This document shows positions 45,101 through 55,231 of a stretch of DNA of 64,000 bases, piece after piece. The stretch is from Symbiodinium sp. CCMP2592 (Eukaryota > Sar > Dinophyceae > Suessiales > Symbiodiniaceae): contig CAJNDT010006131.1 in NCBI GenBank assembly GCA_905221615.1, positions 32,501-96,500 on the forward strand, given 5' to 3'. The notes under the pieces were generated by a model. That model was not told the DNA's origin. It saw nothing but the letters and a program-made list of their open reading frames with translations, and made no database searches. Positions within the stretch are counted from its first letter, which is position 1. Every line of letters starts with the position of its first letter. The position numbers and the translations under genes are program-made.

Positions 45101-45506
45101 CTCCGCAGCCACCCCCTCGAAGGTCAGGCATGCAGGAAACTTCGCGTATGGGTTCCAGAGAGACTCCTGGGCCGACTTGGAGTTCAGCAACGACATCGGC
45201 TACCTGCCGGATGGCACCCCCCTGAACAGGGCCGGCAACGCCATCAACCATCCGGAGAACATTCAGCCGGACAGCCATGCGCCGGGATCTCCCTTGCCTT
45301 CTGCCATCTTCGCGAACGACGTGGGCTACCTGCCGGATGGCACTCCGCTCAACAGGGCCGGCAACGCCATCAACCACCCGGAGAACATTGGCCCTGACAT
45401 GCACACGCCTGGCTCGCCGCTGCCTGCCTCCACTTACGCGCAGGACGTGGGCTACCTGGTGGACGGCACTCCCATGGAGACGGCCGGCAACCTCTCCGTC
45501 CAGTGA
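38853..45506 (+). CDS. rbcII: Form II Rubisco polyprotein gene A (two units plus repeat tail)
   Basis: Plastid CO2-fixing enzyme (RuBP carboxylase/oxygenase, L2-type). Exons: 38853-39251, 39414-39559, 39666-39760, 39876-40111, 40225-41228, 41347-41389, 42908-43053, 43160-43254, 43370-43605, 43719-45506; total 4188 bases, 1395 codons plus stop, in frame throughout. The leader is followed by Rubisco unit 1, a spacer ([15 protein letters not shown]), unit 2 and a 295-residue repeat tail. By Rhodospirillum rubrum numbering each unit keeps N111 (GNNQG), K166 (IIKPKLGL), carbamylated K191 with D193/E194 (DFIKNDE), H287 (HYHRAGH), loop-6 K329 (SFGKMEG) and the S368 loop (SGGMNALR). Intron 4 splits the codons of N192 and D193. 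Donors are GT, GA or GC; acceptors are AG|G. Intact and probably active. Confidence 0.93.
39564..39665. mobile_element. 102-bp TIR introner forming intron 2 of unit A1
   Basis: The element begins CTTAGTAGCTGAGT and ends ACTCAGCAACTAAG, a 14-bp terminal inverted repeat with one mismatch. It is flanked by GATC at 39560-39563 and 39666-39669. Removing 106 bases as a GA...AG intron (39560-39665) restores the Rubisco frame (EEMKIAYPT). The same site in gene B has a single GATC and no insert, so this is an intron born by DNA insertion. The centre is AT-rich and codes for nothing. Confidence 0.9.
41475..42820. mobile_element. 1.35-kb TIR element inside the inter-unit intron of gene A
   Basis: The intron 41390-42907 matches the short leader intron of gene A (39252-39413) at both ends but contains an extra 1346 bases between two TA dinucleotides (41473-41474 and 42821-42822). 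The element begins CAAGTGGTTGCGTTGAATCG; the reverse complement of its end begins CAAGAGGTGGCTTTATGTCG, 14 of 20 identical. It carries no transposase frame. Inside are roughly 60-bp tandem units (about 41735-41925) and GAGCGGGTGCTT-type repeats (about 42290-42560). It is likely a non-autonomous, TA-targeting DNA element. Confidence 0.7.
43058..43159. mobile_element. Introner copy in unit A2
   Basis: Same 102-bp TIR element as at 39564, with GATC at 43054-43057 and 43160-43163. Differences from the first copy are at most a few bases. Confidence 0.9.
44619..45503 (+). other. 295-residue repeat tail fused to Rubisco (gene A)
   Basis: In frame with the Rubisco C-terminus, right after AAAFVG. Two modules each hold two full 42-residue repeats of the form [20 protein letters not shown], then N/TIGPD(S/M)H(A/T)PGSPLP and a variable 8-residue joint, closed by a short third unit (GYLVDGT...TAGNLSVQ). 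The modules are separated by an Ala/Pro linker that ends again in AAAFVG. The second module begins with [16 protein letters not shown] recognise no known domain. Regular spacing and repeated hydrophobic GYL patches fit a multivalent binding or scaffold peptide, for example in the pyrenoid. Function is inferred only. Confidence 0.85.
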
Positions 45507-45936
45507 GGACAGTACTTTTCCAAGTTTTCCCCACAGAATTTGCAGAGCAGACATGCATCCCATCCTCTGGTCGTGGGCTGGAGCTTGACATTCTAATGAT
45601 CTGCTATCTTGGTGGAGCGAACAAACGCACCGCCCCCACTTCCGCGTGGTTCTTTTCCTGCAAGCCGCAGGGCTCGCTTGATTTAATCTCAGCTCACGCA
45701 GCATCTCTCACCAGCCGCAAAAAGTGTCTTCTGCTAATATTTGCGGGATGCCAATCTGTTTGTAGATGTTTTTTCGCGCGCAGTTGCCTGCATCTAGACT
45801 CTAGACCAGGAGCTGACTCGCGAGTCAATACTTTCGGCCACCGCTTTCAGCACTCCCATCAGCCTCCGATGACGGCCTCTGCAGCATTTCAGCAAAAGAG
45901 GTGTTTCAGAATAAAGGGTGCCTTGTTTTCCTGATC
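45507..45936. promoter_or_regulatory. Intergenic spacer A-B
   Basis: 430 bases hold the 3' end of A and the promoter/5' end of B. No TATA box or AATAAA signal, as expected in dinoflagellates. About 20 bases after the stop is TTCCAAGTTTTCC, similar to CTCAAAATTTTCC after gene B and CTCCAAAATTTTC after gene C. The last bases before the B start read GTGCCTTGTTTTCCTGATC, repeated before gene D. TTTCAG at about 45904-45909 is a candidate trans-splice acceptor. Confidence 0.45.
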
Positions 45937-48900
45937 ATGTCGCAGCGCACGTCCGCAGCGGTGGCCCTGGGCGGCTTGGCCGGTTTGGCGTACCTAAGCT
46001 CGGGCAGCCAGACTTTCGCGGCCGCGCCGGCGACCGCGAACCTTCGCCATCAGCACACCGCCCAGACCGCGCAGGCACCTTCTTCCTCGGCTTCGACATC
46101 TCTGCCGGCAATGATGGCTGGCGGTGCAGTTCTCGCCGCTGCGGCTGCTTCTGGACGTGCTACCCGCTCGCATGGCAGTGCGCCCCTCCCCACCAGCGTG
46201 ATGCCTGTGAGGAAGTCGGTCACAGCTCGCAGGGCCCTGGACCAGTCCAGCCGCTATGCGGACCTCTCCTTGGATGAGGCGACGCTCATCAAGAACGGCA
46301 AGCACGTGCTGGTGGCTTACATCATGAAGCCGAAGGTCAGCAACCAAAGAGCCACCGAAACGTAAGCTTGTGGGCAGGATGTCGCTGCATATCCATGGTC
46401 TATCGGCTTACTCTAAGAGAGGGTGAGGGCAGGTTACGATGCAGGCGGGTAGGACGCTGCTCGATCACCCAAGCTGAGTCGTGACCAGAACCATGCTGAG
46501 CAGAGGCACCATGGACGGCACAAGCGGTCGAGGTCTTTTTTGCTACCTTCAGCAGTGTCTTGATCACTAAAGTTGCATACACACGACGTAGAGTGTGAGC
46601 AGCCGAGCGCATTACACTTGCATGCCCCCTTCCGGATCGGATTTTCGCGAAATCCTTTTTCATAATTTGACTCACCACTTTTGTCACTGCTGTTCGCCAA
46701 TGGTTCTATTCCTTCAGCTTTACTGCACCCGCAGAGCGCATGTTCTCGTCTTCGACGATGCACCAATGACCACCCATCATCTTGAAGAAGAGACAGAGCT
46801 CATGGCCAGCACCCTGCTTCGTCAAACTATTGGCCAAGTGGGCCTCTGAGTGCACCCGTCGGATTGGAGACAGCAGTTCAATTTTGGAGCACTTCTCCAG
46901 GGTCACGACCTCAGTTCGCAGTTTGTCATACACATTTTGCGAATCCGTCACAATGACCCCTACAACAGACTCCCGCGTCAGGACTTCGAACATCCACTTG
47001 ACCCTGCAACATGTCAGTCCACTGAAATCTAGCCAGATATAAGCTATCTTCCATGTCCACAGCTGCTTGGGATTCAGCTGCACCAGGACTCCGGCATGTT
47101 CTCTTAATCCTGTTGGAATGCCAAGCCACTAAGAACACCTTGCCCACATCACCTTGAAACATGCTTCGGGGTCCTAAATCCTAAGGCTATCAATATGCCA
47201 TGAGTGCTCTCACGGTCAGATCGGTTCTGGTTTGAGGCATCGACCCGAGCAAGCATACACAGTTCCTCTTCAGCCGGGAACTTATGAATGACAAGATCAT
47301 GCGACCTCGGGGCTCTCACAGCAGTTGATTAGCATCCATACTGGTCGAAACAGTACTTTGTGCCACTTCGGAAAGGAGTAGACTGACTGGTGCCGAGAAA
47401 TGCGGGGCCACTTGCTGGGCATGCCAGCTGATGGCTCCCAACGAAGGCTTCCACTGGGACTTCTCTCGTTCGGTAGTTTCCTGATCCTTTTCCCGGCATC
47501 TCCCAGAACTCGGCGGAATCCCTTCAATGATTTCCGCGTACTTGCTTTGAGACATGTTAAAGCCTTCTCCACGTTGGTCAGTCTGCACCCCGCTCTGAAC
47601 GAACCGATGGCATTCCCGGTCTGACCGCTTGAACTTTTCGCGAATCAGCTGCAGAACCTGCTGCCAACCTTGATCACTGGTTGCACTTCCAAACAGAAAG
47701 GCATCTACATGTCCTGAAATGCATCCTCGGAGCCTGCCTTCGGGTCGCCACATCCACATGCAAGGATCCGCCCACGATCTTCCCAGTCTTATGGATTCAA
47801 AAATTTCCGACGCTGTTCGGTACCACTCCAGTGGCGCATCCACCGGCCCATAACGGGCCTTTCTCAAACCGAGTGATGCTGCCTCGTTCTATGTTCATTG
47901 CGTCGCAGACCTCATCACACGGTATATAGTCAAGCTTGTCCGGATTGTCCCGGCTTTGTAAAAAAGGCTCCTGTGACATCTCCCTGCCAGACTTTCCAGG
48001 AACGGTTTGCAGATAGCTGAAGGAAAAGCTGTCTAGACAACCTCGTCAGTACCGAGGCCGAGACTTACCTAGTCCCGGATTTACTATTGATTCTGAGCAA
48101 GATCGCGGAGAAGGTGAAGCAACTGGAGTCTGTCAAGGATGTGGAGCCGAACTTGAACTTACATGCCAACGACCACGGACTCTGGAGATCAATCGGTATC
48201 CGCGAGTACCAGAACTGTATCCTGGCGAGGAACGTTACCTCAGACAACAGAGGAAACTTCGGAGCGAAGGAAAGCCATACGACAGGAAGGCGATCGAAGA
48301 CTCTGTAGAAAGGGACAACGAATGGATTCAGTGTCGCATCGACGCGGAGAAGGCGGACAAAGATGAGCGCGATTGAGACAAAGTTCGGATGGTTTGTAAA
48401 GAGTTTCATGACGTAGCGGAATGGTTTGTCATGGATGCCACAGACGAAGATAGTGACTGGCTTGTGGTAGTTGTCTGGCACAGACGTCCACCACGCCTCG
48501 GCAGCGAAGGTGGTTCCTACAGGATTAGTCCGTGCACTCCTGGACGGACGAAAGGCTTCTGAGGGTTCTGGGTTGCTTTCCATGGTGAAGAAGTCTAAAC
48601 CATGGAAACCCGCCAAAGGGGCTAGGCCTCGTCCTACTTATTCGGAACCTTGGGGAACCTCTTCCTGACTTGGGTCTTGAGCCCGATGCCATTCTTCGAC
48701 CTTTGGCAGCTTCAGATAGGTTTCCACCAATCTTTTCAACGACCCTGTTGTACGTCCGTGCATGGGGTTCCACCATCACTATCATCCTTGGCCAAGGTCT
48801 AAACTCTCAACCAAAACCGCGCCTGAAATCTGACCCTCTTTTCGAAACAATCGGACAGTCAAATCAGGGTTCCTTCCGAAAGCGTGCGGAATTAGTGAGA

Positions 48901-51900
48901 ACCCTCGAGTCTCTTCCCGGCTTTTAAAAATGTGCATAGCTGTTGACGGAGCTTCTTCGGCAGACAGGTCTGGGTGGTGCGTACAAATCTTTTCCATAAC
49001 TTGTTGGGTTCCTTGCACTGCTTGTTCGCGCACGCCAATCTGCCAATGGGAGTCAGCATGAATGAGATCAAGGTAGATCAAAGGTCTGTCGCAAAATGCC
49101 TGAACTTGTTGGCTTTGAAGACACCTGCCGGATCTAACCTCAAAGCTCCAGGCCATCCGAAAATCTGAGCCCAGCCTACCCGAAAGTAAGCCGGGCAAGT
49201 GGCAGCGTTTGGCTGCTGCTTACTGCCCGACTGAGAGTCTTCCCAATCCCAACATGAGTGCGCTCGGATGAACCCAATGATCTATACCAGCTGAGATCGT
49301 ATGCCACTTCGGTGGTAAGGTCTTGAGGGATGCTAAGTGGCAAACAGAGCATCGGAAATTGCGGGCTAGTTCCGCGGTATGCGTAGCGCTGCGGGCTTGA
49401 TGGTTTCAACCATAGTACGATGGCTTCCATGACCAGTGGCGGCATGGAGAAGATAAAGTTGCTTCAGGATTTGGGCCTCAGCTTACTACCCACGGACTTC
49501 CTCTCCTACCAGTGGCCTCGGGACCATTTGCGGCAGGACAGCTCTGGGTATTTCAGGTATGACCATCAACTCAAAACCCACATTCCGAAGTCCTTCCTTC
49601 ACCTCTCCGGAAGCCTCACGAATCCCTCTAATCACACAAGAACTCACAACTGTCCTGGTGCTTTCCCATGCTTCAGACTGCTGCCACATTGCGGGTGTGA
49701 AACGCATTACTTACTTGTTTCGTGCCATGGACTATGCTTTGATAAATGGTGCCGTCGAGCAAGATTCGAGGTTGTTGGTCTTTGAAAGTGGAGGCTGTTG
49801 CGGGTGATGTTGGATCCACAGCCCCCCTCTAGTGTAGGCATATAATATATATATATATATATCACGCAGTTGTCACAGGACTGATCAAAGCGCCTATCGG
49901 TGTACAAAACATTGTTGACATTCGCGACGATGGAAACTCGGGGAAGTCGTTGGGGATTGTGATGGTGAATGAGCTTGGGAACACCCATGTCCGGTTCGTA
50001 GTGCCATGCATGTTGCCGTACGAGTACAACCCAAGCACAACATACACAGACTTTTGATCACCCAGCGTTCGGCTATGCTTCACAGCAGGTTGAACAGGAA
50101 GTTGCTGCAACAAGTGCTCGCAATTTCGATGAGTGCGTTTGCCTTCCTTCTGCAGTACATCGGCTAACTTCTCAATGAGTTCCCGGGCCTCTAGGCTGAT
50201 TAGGGCCTCATTCTCTTCGTCCGTAATCGCACCTTCAAGAACCCCTTCAGAGCTATGACTCGACACATAACACCGTTGGCTCTTTTCCTGAAGGTCAAGT
50301 TGAGTTTAGAAGCTTTGCAGGCTACACATACGTCGTGGCACTTGGTTCTCGGTTGGCGGAGATCCACTCGGCAGTTAGGTCACTGCCGAATGCCGAATGC
50401 TATTTACACTTCTTAATCTTGGGGCTCGGCATGATGGTTTGGGAGCGAAGTGTCTAGAGGTCGTTGCTGCGAGCAGTCACGTTGTTCAGAAGGATCACCG
50501 AGCACAACTGTTGGTTTCGAAATCTTCAGTCTCGTTTCGTGGTGCTCTGCAAACACTGAGTCAAATGCGTGACATTCAAACCTAACTCTCTTCGAACTAC
50601 TTTCCTGAAGTGTCTCACCGGTTCACGTCACGGCCGTAAGAAGATGTCCTACTCTGTGATTAAACCCGTCTGCTGGTCTGTACGATGGCAGGAGTTGTCC
50701 CTACTTTTCGGTAGGACGGTTCTGCGCAAAGTCACTCAGCATCAGACTTTTTCGGCAGGGTCATCACTTGGTGGCCGGTTGCGGATCTCCTCAGCCTGAT
50801 GATTCGCTTCCTGTTCAACTTGCTCAAAACCGTCAGATCGTTCCTGAAATCCATCAGCGCTCCAAGACGTCAGAAAGGAGCACCGAACCCTTGCCCACGA
50901 TGCAAGCCATGAATCTTCATCTGTCCTGGCTGTCCTGACATCGGTCGCAGCTTGAGTTCCCAAAATTGTCTGGCCTACGTGCTTGACGGCCGCATCATCA
51001 TTCTCTTTGATGTTGCGTGCCATGTGCTTCTTCAGGGCGTAGTAGATCGGTCGCAGACTTTTGGAAGCCCCAAAGTTTATCACGCACTTGACCTGTGCCA
51101 CTGCCTCGGCTGTGGTCTGCACGGGGCTGCTGCTGCTCCAGGCACACTGCTCCTCGGGAACGTCCACGTGCATCACATTGGGGGCCTCTTCCTGCAACAT
51201 GGTGTTTGCCGATGACTTCAAAGGGTTCGGGAATGCTGGCGTAGTTGTCACCTGCCGCAGTCTGTCTGATTCCGTTCTTGCTGATCCAAGTTGGCGTTTT
51301 GAAGAAGTATCCAACCTTGAACGAAATCTGGTAGAAGTTCGGAAAGTGCCGGCTGGCTTGCCGAGCTCCTCGTTGATCGGGCCCAGCTCGACCATCCATC
51401 CCACCTTAACTGATTTAACTGGTTCTGCCAGTAACTGTAGCTGGACCGGGCAACTGGTACGCCATGAGGGGTCGGTCCACCCATGGTTCCTGTCACTGCC
51501 ATGACTAGCGCTCCGCCCTTGAGCCCCATCATCACCAGGTTCCGGCTTGCGATTCCATCGAGGTCCGACGGCTCCACATGGGTGCGTTGTAGGTCAGTGC
51601 CTCCTGGTAAAAGGCTTCGTTCTTCGGCTGGCCTTCAAGTACTTGTTCAAGTGTTCGGTCACTTCCATGATCCATGGCTGGCCTAGCCCTTGCCGAAAAT
51701 ACTCTGACAACCTGTCCACACCGCCGTGGTACGCCAGCCAGTGTGCTGGCTGACCGACGACATAGCGCCTCGCAACTCCTGTGAGTTCTGCTGCGATCTG
51801 GGGTCCTGCTTGAGCTCGTTTGTGACGTGGCACGGATTGTTCGTATAGCCGAGCTTTTTGTGCGAAATCCGTGTACGAGGGCGTATCTCCGTCCCACAAC

Positions 51901-54731
51901 GTCCCATCTTTATTTCGGGTCGGCTGCGCTGCTCCCACTAACAGATCGCCTTTGGCTTCTAACAGACGGCGACCTTCTCCTCGTGGCTTCCGTGGATTTC
52001 AAGCCTCATTCTTTGGAGCAACACTCTGCTACAATGCAAGCGTGTAGCACGCTGCACGATCACCCAAGCTGAATCGTGACCAGAACTATGCTCAGCAAAT
52101 ACAGTACGGACGGCACAGGCCTTCCAGGTCTTGTTTGCTACCCCAGCAGTCTCTTGATCACTAAAGTTGCATACACACCACATACCCACTGCTTCATGAT
52201 GCGTGCTTGTGTTGTGTGTTGGTTCGGGTCCCGAAAAGGCAGGCTACGACTACCTTGCCACCGCTGCGCACTTTGCTGCCGAATCCTCCACCGGAACGAA
52301 CGTGAACGTGTGCACCACGGATGACTTCACTAAGTCTGTGGATGCCCTGGTCTACTACATCGACCCGGATAGTGAAGAGATGAAGATCGCATATCCCACC
52401 TTGCTATTCGACCGCAACATCATCGATGGTCGTGGCATGATGTGCTCGTTCCTGACCCTGGCCATCGGAAACAACCAGGGCTGCTTTGCCAGCACTATCA
52501 CACCCTCATGCATGTGGGTTGTGTCGCATGTAGCTGTCATAGGCGCTCCAAGAAAGTGTTTGGCATCAAGACTGATGGTAGGAGATCGCTTGAGGCATGG
52601 GCGACGTCGAGTACGGCAAGATCTACGACTTCTACCTGCCCCCGTCCTTCCTGCGCCTGTATGATGGGCCCGGCGTGAACGTGGAGGACATGTGGCGCAT
52701 CCTGGGCAAGGGCACCAGCAACGGTGGTCTCGTGGTTGGAACCATCATCAAGCCCAAGCTCGGCCTGCAGCCCAAGCCTTTCGGCGAGGCCTGCTATGCC
52801 TTCTGGCAAGGCGGTGACTTCATCAAGAACGATGCTAAATTGTGCTGGAACAAAAGCTTCAAATAAGCTTTAACATTAACATGGTATATTCCAGATAGAG
52901 GGAGCAAGAAAATCGGTGGTTGAAGAGCCTCCATGCAGCCCAGGATGAGCCGCAGGGCAACCAGGTGTTCTGCCAGATGAACGAGTGCATCCCCGAGGTC
53001 GTGAAGGCCATGAGGGCTTGCATCAAGGAGACCGGTGTCGGCAAGCTGTTCTCGGCCAACATCACCGCGGATGATCCAAACGAGATGATCGCCCGCGGCA
53101 AGTACTGCATGTCCCAGTTCGGACCTCTGTCCGAGAACTGCGCCTTCTTGGTGGATGGATACGTCGCGGGAGGCACCGCTGTGACCTGCGCTCGCCGCAA
53201 CTTCCCCAAGCAGTTCCTGCACTACCACCGAGCCGGCCACGGCTCCGTGACCAGCCCCCAGACCCAGCGTGGCTACACTGCCTTTGTCCACACCAAGATC
53301 TCTCGTGTTATCGGTGCCTCCGGCATCCACACCGGCACCATGAGCTTTGGCAAGATGGAGGGAGATGCCTCCGACAAGAACATTGCCTTCATGCTGCAGG
53401 ACGATGAGGCCGATGGCCCCTACTACCACCAGGAGTGGGAGGGCATGAAGCAGACCACCCCCATCATTTCTGGTGGCATGAACGCGCTCCGCCTGCCGGC
53501 CTTCTTCGAGAACCTGGGCCACTCCAACGTGATCCTCACTGCCGGTGGCGGCGCCTTCGGCCACAAGGATGGACCCAAGCCTGGTGCCATCTCTTGCCGC
53601 CAGGGTGAGGAGGCCTGGAAGGCCTGGAAGGCTGGCCAGTACGGCAACATCAGCCTGAGTGACGGAGTGATTGAGTTCGCAAAGACCCACGAGGAGATCA
53701 AGGGTGCCTTCCTGACCTTCCAGAAAGATGCCGACCAGATCTACCCAGGATGGAAAGAGAAGCTGGGCTACACAGGCGAGTCCTCCGTGCAGGCTGCTAG
53801 CTTCGACTGGGCCAAGAAGGCGTCGGCCGCGGCCTTCGTCGGCTCCAGCTCGGTGGAGCGAACTCCCCAGGTTGCCCGTGCGGTCACTCCCTACGAGTTG
53901 AACGGGAACGTCCTCGCCGACTTGGAGTTCAGCAACGACATCGGCTACCTTCCGGATGGCACCCCTCTGAACAGGGCCGGCAACGCCATCAACCACCCGG
54001 AGAACATTGGTCCTGACAGCCATGCGCCTGGCTCGCCTTTGCCCCGTGCCAACTTCGTGAACTCCGTGGGCTACCTTCCTGATGGAACCCCGCTGAACAG
54101 GGCCGGCAACGCCATCAACCACCCGGAGACCATTGGCCCAGACATGCACACGCCTGGATCGCCACTGCCTGCCTCCAGCTACAAGGCGGACATTGGCTAT
54201 CTGGTGGATGGCACTGATCTGGCGACGGCCGGCAACCTCTCCGTGCAGGGTGGTGCTGCGCCTGCGGCAGCACCAGCGGCGGCAGCTGCACCGGCCCCAG
54301 TGGTTGCAGCGGCCTTCGTCGGCTCCTCCGCAGCCACCCCCTCGAAGGTCAGGCATGCAGGAAACTTCGCGTATGGGTTCCAGAGAGACTCCTGGGCCGA
54401 CTTGGAGTTCAGCAACGACATCGGCTACCTTCCAGATGGCACCCCTCTGAACAGGGCCGGCAACGCCATCAACCATCCGGAGAACATTCAGCCGGACAGC
54501 CATGCGCCGGGATCTCCCTTGCCTTCTGCCATCTTCGCGAACGACGTCGGCTACCTGCCGGATGGCACTCCGCTCAACAGGGCCGGCAACGCCATCAACC
54601 ACCCGGAGAACATTGGCCCTGACATGCACACGCCTGGCTCGCCGCTGCCTCCCTCCACTTACGCACAGGACGTGGGCTACCTTGTGGACGGCACTCCCAT
54701 GGAGACGGCCGGCAACCTCTCCGTCCAGTGA
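45937..54731 (+). CDS. rbcII: Form II Rubisco gene B (single unit plus repeat tail)
   Basis: Exons: 45937-46335, 52239-52479, 52595-52830, 52944-54731; 2664 bases, 887 codons plus stop, in frame. Leader, one complete Rubisco unit with all catalytic residues, then the same 295-residue tail (53844-54728). It differs from genes A and C in three ways: only one Rubisco unit; no intron 2 (exons 2 and 3 are fused across a single GATC at 52385-52388); and a 5.7-kb copia element in its first intron. Without that element the intron would be about 164 bases, like the 162-base first intron of gene A. It may show the array's older structure. Expression depends on splicing a 5.9-kb intron. Confidence 0.9.
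46440..46584 (-). repeat. 3' LTR of the copia element
   Basis: On the + strand it starts TGCAGGCGGG and ends near GTTGCATACACAC; it shares GATCACCCAAGCTGA and CTTGATCACTAAAGTTGC with the other LTR. TG...CA termini can be drawn. Confidence 0.75.
46706..47083 (-). pseudogene. Copia RNase H / polyprotein C-terminus (remnant)
   Basis: The minus-strand frame contains [20 protein letters not shown] and [20 protein letters not shown], typical of the RNase H end of dinoflagellate Ty1/copia polyproteins (the Asp-Ser-x-x-x-Tyr-Asp and His-x5-Asn-x-Leu-Thr-Lys patterns). The frame is damaged toward the reverse transcriptase. Confidence 0.75.
47316..47867 (-). pseudogene. Copia reverse transcriptase remnant
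   Basis: Reads [20 protein letters not shown], then [20 protein letters not shown] and [20 protein letters not shown], the conserved order of Ty1/copia RT (active-site block usually HVDD; here the second Asp is Ala, so inactive as read). Confidence 0.85.
48782..49198 (-). pseudogene. Copia integrase remnant
   Basis: Reads [20 protein letters not shown], then a stretch with [13 protein letters not shown] and [19 protein letters not shown]. This is the C-terminal part of the integrase core (the His-Trp-Gln-x-Gly-x-x-Glu block with the third catalytic Glu region, then the Gly-Arg-x-Pro block) typical of dinoflagellate copia elements. The zinc-binding part was not identified. Confidence 0.8.
50742..51938 (-). 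pseudogene. Copia gag-like region (remnant)
   Basis: Two overlapping minus-strand frames: one with [20 protein letters not shown] and [20 protein letters not shown], the other with [20 protein letters not shown]. These are characteristic of gag segments in dinoflagellate copia-like elements. At least one frameshift separates them. Confidence 0.65.
52035..52178 (-). repeat. 5' LTR of the copia element
   Basis: Partner of the repeat at 46440. Just inside it the minus strand reads TTGTAGCAGAGTG, which could be a primer-binding site of the initiator-Met tRNA kind used by copia elements. That match was judged by eye only. Confidence 0.75.
53844..54728 (+). other. Repeat tail of gene B
   Basis: Same 295-residue, two-module architecture as in gene A. 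Silent differences inside repeat copies (for example CTTCCAGATGGCACCCCTC near 54428-54446) match other repeats in the same tail, a sign of exchange between repeats. Confidence 0.85.
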
Positions 54732-55231
54732 GCATTACTGCTTTTTCTCAAAATTTTCCTGATCAAATCAACTGCCATGCTTTAGTCATGGACTTGAGGC
54801 TGATGGTCCTGCAACCTAGGTGGAGCCATGGTCCATCACCCAGCTGTGAGCCTCTCTTTCGCAGTTCTGGGCTAAATTCCTGATTGTGATGCCACCAAGG
54901 TCCGTTTGTTTGGCGCAAATGGTCCAATTATCCGGTATCAAGAAATCGGCCGTTTAGAACGACTGCATGCCAATCCCAATTTGAAAACTACTTTGATGTC
55001 CTGTGATCTGCGTTTCGGTTCGCACGAACCTCGGTGTCCTGTCAAGAAAGGTGTGTGTCTGTGTGTGTGTGCTGCACAGAGGCCATCTCACATTCGAATT
55101 GCGACACGTTGCGAAGCATGCAAGAGCCTTTTCTTCATGGATGCAAGATGCCACGCGTCTCCAGCTCTCTCAAGGAGCGTTGTGGCACTTTAGATTTGGG
55201 CGTAGACCAAGAACTGCCGACATACCTGATC
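54732..55231. promoter_or_regulatory. Intergenic spacer B-C
   Basis: 500 bases, mostly unlike spacers A-B and C-D. Contains a short (TG)n at about 55050-55070. The start of gene C is preceded by CCTGATC, as in genes B and D. The upstream frame is open from 55034, but the conserved leader Met at 55232 is the start shared by all copies. Confidence 0.45.

Larger units (their letters stand above)
46440..52178 (-). mobile_element. Decayed Ty1/copia LTR retrotransposon in intron 1 of gene B
   Basis: Two short direct repeats (about 145 bases, roughly 15% diverged) bound a minus-strand element with domains in copia order: gag (about 51.9-50.8 kb), integrase (about 49.2-48.8 kb), reverse transcriptase (47.9-47.3 kb) and RNase H (47.1-46.7 kb). 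Frames are broken many times. A purine run (GGAAGGGGGC on the minus strand, about 46624-46633) near the 3' LTR could be the polypurine tract. Target duplications are not evident. A TATA-type microsatellite has grown inside it (about 49840-49862). Confidence 0.85.

Noticed and set aside
43569..45704. Very long minus-strand open frames opposite the Rubisco exons (also at 40075-41409, 52794-54629, 57826-59160, 61335-63539)
   Set aside because: They mirror the conserved Rubisco/tail exons on the other strand, arise from strong GC bias at third positions, run across introns, and have low-complexity Gly/Val/Arg-rich content with no domain.
48087..48376. + strand coding-like stretch inside the copia element
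   Set aside because: It looks somewhat protein-like in two frames but changes frame, has no domain and lies between the integrase and reverse transcriptase remnants of an antisense element; a chance antisense frame is more likely.
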